This document shows positions 46,490-57,781 of a stretch of 64,000 nucleotides of DNA, piece by piece (position 1 is the first letter of the stretch; each line of letters starts with the position of its first letter). The notes beneath the pieces were generated by a model that saw nothing but the letters and a program-made list of their open reading frames with translations, was not told where the DNA came from and ran no database searches. The stretch covers positions 39,106,318-39,170,317 of the forward strand of contig CM068315.1 in NCBI GenBank assembly GCA_034766995.1, given 5' to 3'. Both the position numbers and the translations under genes were made by a program. This DNA comes from Acanthacorydalis orientalis (lineage: Eukaryota; Arthropoda; Insecta; Megaloptera; Corydalidae).

Positions 46490-46920
46490 AAGTAAAAAGT
46501 AAAGCAATTAAAGAATTAAAAAACTGCTTTTGCATGATTGCTTTGCACTTATTGCAACGCTTAATGATCTTTTGAGTTCCGTTCTGAAACAAAACATTGA
46601 AATTTTGGGTAACCACTCTTGCATCGTATTAATGATTTCCTTATCAGAAAGAAAGTTTTGGCTTCAACTACTTTTTTTTAATATTCCAAAAGGGGCTAAA
46701 TCACTTGGTATTAAATTGAAAGTGTATGGTGGATGGTTTAGGAGTTCAAAACCTAGATCTTGGTTACACTGATCTATTAAATTAACCACGAGAGGAAATA
46801 GTAGAGGAAAGTGACTGAACAGAATATCTCTGACAGAGAAAAAGTTTCTTTCAAAATTAACCCTTGAATTAAGTGTATAGAATTTGGAGAGAGAAGTATG
46901 TAGAAAGACGACCTTAATCA
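46490..46920 (-). pseudogene. mariner transposase C-terminal relic
   Basis: The reverse strand reads NLIDQCNQDLGFELLNHPPY, then TFNLIPSDLAPFGILK, matching the last catalytic motif of mariner transposases ([23 protein letters not shown]) with a two-residue insertion in SPDLAPSD. In a shifted frame LSSDKEIINTMQEWL, then FRTELKRSLSVAISAK, matches FSSDEEVKAAVEEWL and F-DGIKALVDRW-KCI. Stops and frameshifts separate the blocks. No terminal repeats were found. Confidence 0.75.
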
Positions 46921-47699
46921 TTTAGCATATAATGACATTTGGAAGACATCATTTCATATGTTAGTCAGTCAGACGTTATTAATATGTCATTTTAGACGAT
47001 GACGTCTCCGAGACATAAAGAACTGGCGTACGTCGGGTTACTTGTGATCCGAATGTTGATTTTGTTTTATTTAATATGTTCAAGATGCTCTTCCCCTCCT
47101 TCACAGTAGTGATAACAAAATCGCATTTTAAATGAATAATATAAATATAAATAATATATATATATATATATATATATATGATACAAATAAGCTTACATAA
47201 TTGTTCAGTTGAGCCAAATTAAATGGTATTTTTTAAACGTATCGAATTCAGTTTTATTTGTGTCAAGGAGTTAATAAAAATCATTTATGTAGAATTGATT
47301 TTTTTACTTCTTAAATGTATCTTTTCCTTTTGACTTGTCATTGTATTTTGGTTTTTGTACGAAAAATGTGTGCTTTGATTTCATGTGTTTTTTAAATGAA
47401 TTTTTATTTTAGAATAATATTTTTTTATAATGACACTCATAATACTAGTGTATACGATCGAGATATAGATAAGCATTTCGTATCTTTGTCTTCTAACTTC
47501 CTGATTGTACAACATACGCCTATTCATGTTACCCTGTATACACGCCCACGTTCTACAAATTTCATTACTCACATATACATATAGGCACACAACGATAGAG
47601 TTAATATTACTCGAACAAAATTGAGTAATTCAGTAAATGATATAATTTGATGCGATACAAAAAGTTTTCACATACGAACATATATTAGGCAATTACCCG
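46921..47699. other. Stretch without a recognisable gene
   Basis: A (TA)n tract lies at 47153-47179. No exon was recognised. Confidence 0.4.
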
Positions 47700-48320
47700 C
47701 TAGACTAAACACTATTAAGTAACATCGAGCGATTATGTACTGTGTAAAGTTAGTGAGTGCGCGTAGAACTTCGTAGAAGCTTTCGATGGTGTTTTATTAA
47801 TATTGACGCTACGTATTTCTTATCTCTATTTTCATGCGTACGTCGACGTGGAGCGGCCTTGATGTGCCCGCGTTATCGAACCGGCGTCCTCTCCAACAGA
47901 TTCCACATAGTCTTTCTTTCCATTAACGTTCATACGTTCTTCTTTGTTACATAAAGAGGAAACGTTTCTTTTCGTCTACCGAAAAGCACTTGACCGATCG
48001 ACCGAAAGTTGCAGCATGTCTTACGGTCCATGTATCAACGCGTCTCGACGTTCAGATACAACTGGTCCTACTCACCCTCTCTCGCTCTCTCTTACTCATC
48101 CGTTTCCACAAGATATCTAATTTAGCAATCGGAAATAATTTACGAGAAAAGTTTCGAACCGTTAATGTGGCGCGTATTTTACGGTCGACCCGAATGAAAC
48201 ATAAATTATTTGTCTCGAGTCCCGGACAAATTCCATATGTTGGTCGGCTTATATGAAGTTCACATCTTCGACTCCATTTAACTGTTTTGTACATATATTA
48301 TCGTCGCAGGTTCGTCTATT
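47700..48320. other. GC- and CpG-richer stretch, function unknown
   Basis: About 600 bp of more balanced, CpG-containing sequence. Overlapping ORFs in both directions (for example 47757-47954 +, 47990-48256 +, 48052-48294 -) show no domain or motif. It is a candidate for conserved regulatory DNA or an unrecognised exon. Confidence 0.35.
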
Positions 48321-49695
48321 TCGGTGTCGCTTTTCTTTTATGGGACTTTAAAAGCATTCTATAACAAATAATTCAAATAAAACGTGCAAGAACCTCTCAG
48401 CCGAGCATAATCTATAATTCTCTGTAAATTTGTGTATAATAAATACACACTAACTTCACTGAAACACAATATACCTGACAACAGGCTCGATAATAGATTT
48501 CAAGTTAATTTTATTACTTAGCTATATTTTCCAAACGGTTTTTAAATCAACTGAAATTCTTTGAAATATGAACTAAAATTATATTTCAGATAAAGCTATT
48601 TTTTTAAAAAAATATACAGCGTGTTTAATCCATGTATATCGCAGTGTTAACGGTATTTTTTTTTATTAAAACCGAAACGTGTGGTTCTACTTTAATTTCT
48701 GTTCGATCGCCAACAGATTTGCACACTGACGCGTACAAATCCCAAATAATCAATCAATCAGTACATAATGCTTGTTTTAAGCTTGAAATTTTATGTGTTC
48801 GGTTGAATACTTTTAATGATCTCGAGAAAAAGTTACTGCTGTCTGCGTTTTTTATGACATAAAGAAAACACCTAAATGTATCATTCATTTTGAATGGATT
48901 AGCTTTAGAATTTCTTATATTCTATTGAGTGCCTTAATGCGTTCACTCAAAAAGAGCAAGTCGATTTCGCGGTGGCATCAATTCATTTTACCACTTAAAT
49001 TGTTACCAGTGTACGCTTTAGATGCGTCAGTACGCTAGTTTATCTCACAGCTGTTGAAATCGATGCTCTTAGCTCGCATAGGCGACAAACGAACAGCCTG
49101 AATAGCTCGTCATTAACCGTATAGCGCTCGTTGTGTTCTCTGATACTCGTCTTTTTACATGAGGCAGCCGAATGACGAAAACAAGCCTGCGTTCCAGGTA
49201 CGAGAACGTACGTTGCTAAACGAAATTTCTTCAATAGAGTGACGTGGAATGTAGCAGGAAGAAAAAAGATAGTGGATGTGTAAAATACAAGTCAGTTTTG
49301 GCATTAATATTTAGTCTAAGTTAATTATTTTTAGAGAGAATTAAAAGGATTGAATATGAGTTTTGTTATTTTTTTTTGTCTAGAAAAATATTATATGTCC
49401 TCTGCCAGTAATATAATTCGTCTGTTCCTTAATTCAAATTAATTAACAATCAATGTTTATGTTGTTTTTAAAAGACGAAATTTAAACAAATATATCGATT
49501 TGATCATGAAAAATGTAGATTACAAAAATAATTAAAGAATAATTATTACATTTAATACATAGTATAATTTAGAATAAAAAAAATGAAGATAAGGTGTTAA
49601 CCCTATATAGTACTGTTACAAAATGATTGTTCAGTTACAGACATTTTTTTATCATGTTTATAAATAATTATAAAAACAAGTAGTATTACTTTGTA
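48321..49695. other. Stretch without a recognisable gene
   Basis: The part at 48950-49250 is less AT-rich and includes a reverse ORF of 64 codons without a signature. No repeats were recognised. Confidence 0.35.
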
Positions 49696-49796
49696 CTAGG
49701 TTGGCAGAAAAATAATTGCAGTTTATAACCCATTTGTCAAGCTTTTTTGTTTTTCTTAGCTGTTTTAAGTGGTCTAAAACTATTGGAACTAATATT
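49696..49796 (-). mobile_element. Mariner deletion remnant
   Basis: The terminal repeat ctaggttggcagaaaaataa after TA is followed, on the reverse strand, by the HTH-end segment LKQLRKTKKLDKWV of the same mariner family. The fragment stops after about 100 bp without the second end. The internal junction (terminal repeat joined directly to LDKWV) differs from that of the 615-bp copies. Confidence 0.75.
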
Positions 49797-49799
49797 GTA

Positions 49800-50065
49800 T
49801 AAATATTACTTACATAAATTAATTTTTTTGTCAATTCACAACCCATAAATGCCATGTTCTGAACAAAAATGTTCAGTAAATAAATATTGATTATTTTGGA
49901 TTCTTTTTTACAGTGCCAAAGTGCAGAAAAATCTGATATACTAAAGCAACAATTAATAATTATTATTAATTATTTATTGAATCTTTTTGATCAGAAATAT
50001 TTTTATTCACTTGTGAACTAAAAGAGTAATTCATTTGTAAAAGTGAATTTAACAATAATTGAAAT
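49800..50065. repeat. Palindromic dispersed repeat, copy 7
   Basis: The left arm has gaacaaaaatgttcagtaaa, then taaatattgattattttgga. The right arm has attgaatctttttgatcaga, then aattcatttgtaaaagtgaa. A mariner remnant directly abuts its left side. Confidence 0.65.
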
Positions 50066-50483
50066 CATAACTTTTCTTTGATATGTTTTCTAAAAATTGA
50101 ATAAAAGAGTACAATAAGCTATCTGTTTAATTATAAGTCTGAATTTATAATATCGTTTATTTTTAATAAGACTGGTTGCAGTAGATATGTATTTTAAAAA
50201 AAACTGAAGTCGCAAGAATCCGTACAAACAGTTTAGAGCTATTTTAATTTTCTTTATAAAATTGAGAAGTGAGATAAAGAAATTATTCTGAAGATAGGAT
50301 ATTATGTCGATTATAATTCGGGAAAACGACTAGAAAGAATGCTTCTTAAATTGAAAAAAAAACATTTCTCATTAGGAATTACTTTAGAAGAGTTTAAAAC
50401 TATATAAATATGAGAAATATGTTCTTCTTTTATTGCGAGTTTAGGTTGTATAATTGTAAAAAAAATCTTAAATAACTAGATAG

Positions 50484-50909
50484 CAGGTTCGTAGCCAGAC
50501 CGTCATATTAGAGTGAACAAACACAATTTTTGAGGGGCAAATTTGTTTTATGTCAAAATTGTTTAATCTTGTGCCTAGAACCAAATCTATATGAAAAAAA
50601 CATCTATTTTTGAAAATTTTATTGTTAAAAAACAAGTTACAGAATTTATATTATGTAATTAGCTAAGTTATTAAAACGCAGTAATTTATTAAAACAAATT
50701 ACAAAGTTTTAAAGTAACAAAGCATTTCTTCGTGATTTAACATAATAATTTAATATATGTTTGTAATCATCAAGGCAAACCATTAGAAATATTCTCCCAA
50801 TGATTCTCCATGATTTTCGAATGTCCCAAAATCGGAGTTTTTGTTAGGGAGAGGGCAAACGGAGCAACAAGGGGGAAATGTCTCCGTCTCTCGCCTGGTT
50901 ACGGGCCTG
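50484..50909. mobile_element. hAT-type MITE with 8-bp target duplication
   Basis: Inverted ends caggttcgtagccagac and (reverse) caggcccgtaaccaggc are flanked by ctagatag (50476-50483) and ctggattg (50910-50917), an 8-bp duplication with two mismatches of the hAT type. The element is 426 bp with no transposase. The phrases cgtagccag and gaggggcaaa are typical of MITEs of ZMYM-associated hAT elements. Part of the short ORF at 50810-51046 lies inside and is not a gene. Confidence 0.87.
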
Positions 50910-50917
50910 CTGGATTG

Positions 50918-52509
50918 TCGTTGAGAGAGAAAGATAACGTATTTGGTTATTTTTTGTCGGAATATGTATTTAAAATATTTAAGAAAGGTGAAAAATACGA
51001 ATTAATAAACATTGATATTAGTTATGTTTTAAAATATTTCGAATAAAACAAACTTAAACTGAATGACTGAATAAAAAAAAATAAAAAATAAGTGTGTCTC
51101 AGAAGGAAATGGATATAAATTAAAGATAATACTTTATAAGAAAATGTTGAAAATTCTTTAAAGTGCGATTTTGTAAACTTCTTAAAATGTATTATATAGC
51201 ACGCCCGTCTCTGTACATCGACTAATCGCCACCGATTAAGCTTGTAGTTCAATTTGCGCCAGCGTGATGTCTTATACTTTACCTCTAAAGGACCACGAAA
51301 ACAATACGGCTATGCACGTCGTATACTTAAACAACTATAGAACCGCATCTGCGTCTCAGAGCACTAAATAACGTCAGCCGTCTCTCAAAAACAAAACCGC
51401 ATAAATTACTTGAGCTCGAGACAAATGAATAATAACGACCAAACGACTCCCCGTGCACGAATACTCCGAGACAACGGTTCCTGTATATGTATGTATATAG
51501 AGTTGAACATCTTCGTCCCAGCGTTTAACTCATAAATGTCTGTCTCTATTTATTTCTTTGAAACGTGTACGACGGTCTGTAGTCGCGCATGGACAAAAAA
51601 AAATGTACGTATTATCAACATTGAATAACTTTGTGAACTGTAATGATAATAAAGTTAAATATACTGCGCAATTAGAGAGACGTTTTGGAAGTTTTTCTTA
51701 GAAAGAAAATGGTTTACTCAAGGAGAATCGTCTTCGTTTGCTTTGTTGTAGATCATATGAGATTTTTTTACCTTATTCAAAAGTCTAGTGTAAGACGAGA
51801 ATGTATATATTAGATTAACTGTTTGTTAGACTTTTGTATAATATTTGAAATTTATGATTTTTAAGATTAAATTGAAAAGAACAGTTCAAATGTGAATAGA
51901 TTTTATCGTGTAGTAGTTGTTAGACCTGTCATGTTTTTTATAAAAAAGATTATTTCTTGCCGTTTCAAGAAGTATGCTTTTTAGAACAATATATTTGATT
52001 TTTGATAGTAATTTCTTCATTATTATTTTTTTTAATTTTGAAAATGTTTAAATAATTAAAAAAATAACCCGTTTACTTGTTAGTTTATTTCAAAAATTGA
52101 AAGAAAGAAGGTAAGCAATGGAATTGTTTTGATACATCTATTTTCATGAACGAGTTTTTAATTTTCTCACCAATCTTAAAAATGTACAATTGCGACGCCA
52201 TCTTTTCGGCAGAGAAAAATCTGATACCTTATTTTTATAGATTAATTTTTTTCTCCATTTAACTATCTACTTTACTGAAGCAATGCACACTACTTTTTTC
52301 AATCCACTCTTCTCAAAAGATTTCTGATTTACGATTCTCCCTTTTTATAATTTAGGAATTTCCACAACTTGTGATTTTTTGACGATTGAGTAACTTGATT
52401 GATATTCTGCTGGATATATCTGTTAATTTAGGGTAGTACATCCATGACCTATATCGTGAGTACAGAGTACGGATAAATGGAGCTGATAATGTACGATTGT
52501 ATGGGAAAA
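50918..52509. other. Stretch without a recognisable gene
   Basis: The part at 51230-51600 is less AT-rich with CpG and no ORF of note. The remainder is AT-rich. No exon or repeat was recognised. Confidence 0.35.
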
Positions 52510-53205
52510 TACGGACCAGAGAGCTTCAGATGTAACAAAAGTTTTTATTCTTTTACTGATCCGTGTGAGGTAACTCGATTGAACTCACTGCCTCGTTCTC
52601 ACGAGGTTTCGCATAAGGAACATCATACTGACTCACTCCTTTATCTTAAGAAAAGAAGGCCGACCGATGTGTGACACGTGCGGCACTGCCCTGACGGTGT
52701 CACACCTGTTAACACAATTCGATCGTTATGTAAGGATTAGAAATCGTCTGGATTTGTCGGGGAACATCTCCATAATTCTAGCGAATGACAATAACGTCAC
52801 AAATCGCATATTGAGTTTCTCAAAGGAGACTGGACATTTTAGCATGATGCAGTGTTTCCAATTTTGATATTTTAACATGTTGTGACGTCATACATGTGAA
52901 GCCCTCTGTCTTATTTTAACGCGTTCTTCATGAAAAACCATGTGAATCCTAATGTCAGATCATAATACTTTAAATGTTTTATTCTCCTTAAGAGTTTCAT
53001 CTGTTTTTTATTCTTTTTATGCTGAAAGAAATATTGTTTTAATGAAATACGTTCAACCGTTTGTCATATATACCTTAGCGTTCGAATTAAGGGGTGTTTC
53101 AAACGCAAGTGCGCAAACAGGGTTTGTTTTTTAATTATATTTGTGTTCCGTTGCTAACGACTTCAGCTGTTGAAGTGCCCTAAACCCCAACAACCAACCA
53201 ACCCA
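52510..53205 (+). mobile_element. I-type LINE 3' end (RNase H region and 3' tail)
   Basis: Forward-strand sequence at about 52560-52860 gives, across one frameshift, RPTDVCDTCGTALTVSHLLTQ, then FDRYVRIRNRLDLSGNIS and NRILSFSKETGHFSMM. It resembles the cysteine-rich segment after RNase H in I/R1-type LINEs (P-C--C---LTVKHIL-EC--Y---R, later IL-FL---G-----I). The 3' end has the typical gttgaagtgccctaaacccc and a (CAAC)n-like tail, caacaaccaaccaaccc, near 53188-53204. The rest of the element is missing (5' truncation). Confidence 0.78.
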
Positions 53206-53505
53206 CTTGAATTTTGAAAGTTCTTGAACTTACTTTGGTGACACGTATTTTAGAATCTTGTAGAACTCCCTATCTTGTTTTGTAGACTTTTCCAGAATTT
53301 TTAGATTTTTTAATTGTATCTTTTAAATCACCTACCATAATACATATAACTTCTTCAATTTTTCATTACTTCAGCTTCAGTTTTATATGGATATATTAGA
53401 AATTATATTGAAAATGTTAGTTTTATAATGGCGAAATTAATTGTTCGACAGTATTTCTCAAGGAATACCTTTATATAATTCCAAATTTAGTTGTATATGT
53501 TAATA

Positions 53506-54088
53506 TTAGGTTAGTAGGAAAATAATTACGGGTTTTGTTTTCTGAATCCTAACCTTAATTTTTTTCAATGAAAGTGTTTTTTCATCGTATGGATGTTAAT
53601 GTGATTTTAAAATACATTTTTCGGTCTGTATTCTGGTAACATAATAACATCAATTTGATTTTATTATTAGTTTTGCTTCAAAGTGGGCTACTGATTTAAA
53701 GATGGAAAAGAAGCAAACAAGGAGAATTTTTTGCATGAGTTCAAAATGGGTGGTAAAGCAGCAGAAATTGCATGTAAACTAAGTGATGCTTTTGGTGTGG
53801 GTACTGTTAAAGAATGTATAGTGCAATGGTGGTTCCAAAAATATCATGCTGGGAACGAAAGCTTTGAAGCTGAAGAAGGTCGAGGAGGTCCTTTTTCAAG
53901 TCATAACGACCGACTAAAGCCGTTAGTTTAATCAGAACTACGCAAAACAATTCGAGAATTTGCACAAAAGCTAAGCGTTAGTCATCCAAAAGTTCTGGAC
54001 CACTTAAAACATTTAGGAAAATTAAAAAACAGAAAAATGTATTTGAATTTGAAGGTCATAAACCGCAGTTATTTTTGTACCAACCTAA
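53506..54088 (+). mobile_element. Internally deleted mariner with open HTH frame
   Basis: The ends ttaggttagtaggaaaataa and (reverse) ttaggttggtacaaaaataa are flanked by TA (53504-53505, 54089-54090). An uninterrupted frame from ATG 53731 to a stop at 53931 encodes MHEFKMGGKAAEIACKLSDA, then FGVGTVKECIVQWWFQKYHA and GNESFEAEEGRGGPFSSHND, the paired-like HTH and GRP-type linker of a mariner DNA-binding domain. Catalytic motifs are deleted, with the same 3' junction as the copies at 17668 and 41788. The element is 583 bp. If expressed, the peptide could only bind ends, not cut; expression is not shown. Confidence 0.9.
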
Positions 54089-54544
54089 TAGAAAAATTTT
54101 GTATGAGTTATATATATATATATATTTACTCTATATAATGATGCTCTAAATTTAAACAATTGTTTAAAACGATTAAAAATTAATAAAGTGCGATAACATA
54201 ACAGTAAAAAATGAACGTTCTCAATACCGAATATTAAAATACATGTTATCGAAAAATCAATTAAGATAATGGATTGGCTATGAGGTCGACTTTGCACTTA
54301 CTGCATAGTTATTGACAGCGTTGTAAAGTAACCCTAATTGAAAAAAAAATAATCCCGCCGAATAAATTTTCAATTTATACCGGAAAAGTTTTCCGAGCTG
54401 CGTATGAATTTTTCATCGCGAGCTTTCTCCGCAACCGTTTCTAATTCAATAACAATAACTTTATATTAATTCGACCGCCGTTCGTTGTATTTATTACGAA
54501 CAGTGTGTTTAGTTCCATTTCGTTATTATAATAAGAGTATACAG
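54089..54544. other. Stretch without a recognisable gene
   Basis: A short (TA)n at 54109-54125; otherwise nothing recognised. Composition grows less AT-rich toward the GC island that follows. Confidence 0.4.
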
Positions 54545-54735
54545 TACGTTTGTAAGGAGGCGTCCTCGTAGGCCGAAAACGAGCCACTGTCGGATGTGAC
54601 GTATGGTGCGTGGAGAAGAAGACGAAGAAGGAAGAGATGTAACGTACGTCGACGTACTTCCGAGAGCGCTAGGGCCCGAAAATGCCGACGGCGGCGCGGC
54701 TCTTATCTCCGTCAGTTCCGAAGCGAGTTAGGATA
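54545..54735. promoter_or_regulatory. GC/CpG island-like block, possible promoter or 5' exon
   Basis: The most GC-rich block in the window: acgtacgtcgacgtac palindromic core at 54641-54656, gagcgctagggcccg, and gccgacggcggcgcggctc. A purine-rich run gagaagaagacgaagaagga precedes it. An ATG at about 54681 opens a frame of about twenty codons, MPTAARLLSPSVPKRVRISF. Such a block in AT-rich intronic DNA is the kind of sequence found at alternative promoters or first exons. There is no TATA box or initiator that I could rely on. Confidence 0.4.
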
Positions 54736-54835
54736 AGTTTTTAATAAGATTATAAGTATTTAATTCCGATATTAGATTTTATAAAGTTTAAAATTATTTT
54801 TTGTACTTTTTGAAATTCATTCAGATGTTATATGT

Positions 54836-54857
54836 ATATGTATATATACATATATAC

Positions 54858-54898
<41 letters not shown>
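54836..54898. repeat. (TA)n microsatellite with atac interruptions
   Basis: Atatgtatatacatatat-type sequence, then a pure TA run of about seventeen units. Confidence 0.96.
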
Positions 54899-54903
<5 letters not shown>

Positions 54904-55213
54904 CGTGATATAATTTCCAAAAAGTTTATATATTTGCATAAAATCGTATTTTTTCTTTTCGGAGTAAAATAAATAAATTACATGCAATTATGTTTATAAT
55001 TCAGAACGACATGTACTTCCATACATTTCAATTATTTTAGTGTCTTGTATATTTGATTAATTACGTTTGATGAAGAGGAAAGTGCTCGTTCAATTGGAAT
55101 GAGTCTCTGTTCGCATTTAATTATCTTCAAATTTGATTTGTTGTGTTTGGATGAATACGTTCTTAGAAATTGTAATTTACAGCGTTCGAAGAAGCACCGC
55201 CTTTATAAATTAG

Positions 55214-55312
55214 GTTGGTGCAAAAATAATTGCGGTTTTTATTCTTTTTAAGTTCGGCGCCGACTTTTCTAGTTACCGTTGTCTCTTGTTGCAGCCTAGT
55301 ACCACTTAGGAA
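55214..55312 (+). mobile_element. Mariner left-end fragment, Hsmar1-like TIR
   Basis: The end ttaggttggtgcaaaaataa, then ttgcggtttttattcttttt, matches the left end (in transposase sense) of the mariner at 36397-37482, including the following aagttcggcgccgacttttc, which is aagtttggcgcagatttttc there. It ends within 100 bp at a (TA)n tract. Confidence 0.82.
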
Positions 55313-55326
55313 TATATATATATACA

Positions 55327-55384
<58 letters not shown>
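55313..55384. repeat. (TA)n microsatellite
   Basis: A TA run with one tacatgca interruption, lying between two mariner-end fragments. Confidence 0.97.
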
Positions 55385-55385
<1 letters not shown>

Positions 55386-55387
<2 letters not shown>

Positions 55388-55460
55388 TGTAAAAAACTTT
55401 TTACAAGCGATCATTTTAGAACTTTACTTAATAGCCAATGTAGACTTTCATAAATATTAG
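55386..55460. repeat. Copy of the mariner-flank segment of 37.5 kb
   Basis: Reverse complement of 37485-37550 at about nine of ten positions (gtagactttcataaat at its right edge), again between a (TA)n tract and a mariner end. See the entry at 37485. Confidence 0.85.
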
Positions 55461-55462
55461 AT

Positions 55463-55560
55463 TGGTGCAAAAATAATTGCAGTTTTTCATCGTTTTGGGC
55501 AACTGACTAATTTTGTTTCTGAAAAAATTCGAAAACCAAATAGATATATAAAATAAAGTG
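55463..55560 (+). mobile_element. Second mariner left-end fragment at the shared junction
   Basis: The end ttagattggtgcaaaaataa, then ttgcagtttttcatcgtttt, follows the shared flank across the same TA as at 37483. Past about 50 bp the match to the mariner fades (ggcaactgactaattttg against ggcgcagatttttctag). No transposase follows. Confidence 0.78.
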
Positions 55561-56241
55561 AAATGAGAACATTTAATATTATTTACTGAATTTTGGTGAA
55601 GATTCTTGTTGTGCTGAAATATTTAAGCTGGCGAATTAAAGACACAAATGTTATAATTTGAGTGGTTACTACCTTGAAAAAGTTGTAGTATTTGATATTT
55701 ATTTTATTCCGTAGTTTTGAATTTTTGCAAACATACTTTTTTTAAATATTTGAACTTGTACGTCATTCTCGTATATGTATTTTTGGATTGTTTTGTTAGT
55801 TAAATTTTGTTTATTTATTGAATTAAATGGTTATTTGAATTGTTTTGTTATTGGTTCATATAAGGTTTAAATAAAAATAAAACGGACAGAGTCTTATGAC
55901 AGAATTGATATTGATATACAGAAACTTGTTTTATCTAATCTAGAATTTTTCTTCTTTTAGTATTTGATTACTTCTATAAATAATATAATTTAAAGCTTAT
56001 AAATTACAATAAACATCAAATAATATCGTGTCATTAAATACTCATTCATTTACTGTCTATTTTTAAATAAAAGAGAAACAAACAGAAATGAGAGAACTTA
56101 TTGATGAGTATATTTTTCTTCTTAATATTTTGTCATTTTTTTATTTTTGGTTAACAATTTTCGAAATCTATATTTAGTGACTGAAGTGAGTATTAATAAT
56201 GTGTATAGGATTGGCCCGTTAAATTTTATTATGAACATATG

Positions 56242-56274
<33 letters not shown>

Positions 56275-56698
56275 AATAATATAATGTTCTAAAACTTAAC
56301 TATATCTAAGTCCAACCCTGTTAAAATACTTCATGACCCTCTGGAGGACCGTGACCCATAATTTGATGTATCTATTAGTAATGCATTTACGTTTTCATTC
56401 ACTAATGGAGAATTTATTCGGATTTAAAAAAATATTTTTTTTATTTACATTTATATATTTATATATATGATAAAGTATTTTAATGTCCTTATATATTAAT
56501 TCAATTATTTTATTGATTGAAAGATTTACGTTGATCAAATAGAAACAATGTGTTTCACGACCTTATAACAGTTATTCAGTCATACTATCAGTGCAAGTTG
56601 TGTCTGGTAAATTAACTATATTGAATAAAATGAGCCTTGACCGATGGAATGATGACTAAACCGATGACTGAATTACTATAAAAGTCGCTCTCATCATG

Positions 56699-56745
<47 letters not shown>

Positions 56746-57031
56746 AATAAAATATTAGAAATTTAAAAATATGAAGAAATAAAAAGGTAATTGATTATGA
56801 TTCACAACTTATAAATGCTTTTTACATTGTTAATATTTTTGATAAAAGTCAATATGGTATTGTTTTTATTATTACATTATTTAATTATATACAGCAAGTA
56901 ATAATTAGCCATTGTAATATTTTTTTATTATTTGGAAATATTAAAAGTGTATTGTTAAGAGGACAGTACGCATTTAATGCGAGTATGATTGTCAATTTAA
57001 TATTAAACACTTTAAGTAAATACAGAAGAAT

Positions 57032-57105
<74 letters not shown>

Positions 57106-57189
57106 AAACTATTATGAAAGTTTCAGTGAAGTAATTTCAAAAACATAAAAATTTAATAATTACTAAAAGATAAATGTTTACACGTCTTG
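55561..57189. other. AT-rich stretch with three (TA)n tracts
   Basis: No gene was recognised. Pure TA runs lie at 56243-56270, 56699-56741 and 57036-57101 (about 33 units). A block at 56326-56354 (catgaccctctggaggaccg) resembles the centre of some hAT MITEs but has no visible ends. Confidence 0.45.
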
Positions 57190-57530
57190 TACAATATTAA
57201 GCAAATAAATTTGTAAGCAGTCGATGTATGTAGACATTTGTTTGAGAAATCGTCGATGCTGTTCTTGTTCATCTTCTTTGCGATGAAAAAAAAAACACAC
57301 AGTCAGTGGCGAATGTTACGAAATGAGTTGAAGCTGAGCAATTCAATCGGAAAGAATAGGAAAGCTCTTACAAGTAGTAATTTGTTGCACGATAATGCTC
57401 GACCTCATGCGGCCAATCACAGAAAGGAGATACGCAAACAATTGAATTTCAATGTACTCGAACATGCAGCTTGGAATACAGAATTATTGCCTTGTTACTA
57501 CTTCTCTAGCAGTCCAATAAAATAACTAGC
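57190..57530 (+). pseudogene. mariner transposase fragment with second catalytic Asp
   Basis: The forward strand reads, after about 57390, [20 protein letters not shown], then LNFNVLEHAAWNTELLPCYY. It matches mariner transposases of the [38 protein letters not shown] type. HDN with its catalytic Asp is kept; the PPYSPDL motif is changed to AAWNTELL and the final Asp (CDY) to Tyr. Upstream KRK-ALTSSN decays from RKRRGKLTSG. Dead fragment without terminal repeats. Confidence 0.83.
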
Positions 57531-57623
57531 CTGGAAATAATATTTTTCAATAAAGCATTTGTTAATCAGAAGAAAAGTATATCAATGTATCCCATGAAGA
57601 AAAAATAGTACACAATAATTTAC

Positions 57624-57625
<2 letters not shown>

Positions 57626-57664
<39 letters not shown>

Positions 57665-57667
57665 GTG

Positions 57668-57756
<89 letters not shown>

Positions 57757-57781
57757 ACATATATTGTATATATATATATAT
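57626..57781. repeat. Large compound (TA)n microsatellite
   Basis: TA runs joined by ttatgtgtatatta and tacacacacatta. The forward IYIYIY ORF crossing it is an artefact. Confidence 0.97.

Noticed and set aside
46530..46772. Forward 80-codon ORF
   Set aside because: It is the antisense shadow of the mariner transposase relic on the reverse strand.
56326..56360. hAT-MITE-like phrase catgaccctctggaggaccg
   Set aside because: No inverted ends or target duplication around it; too short to call.
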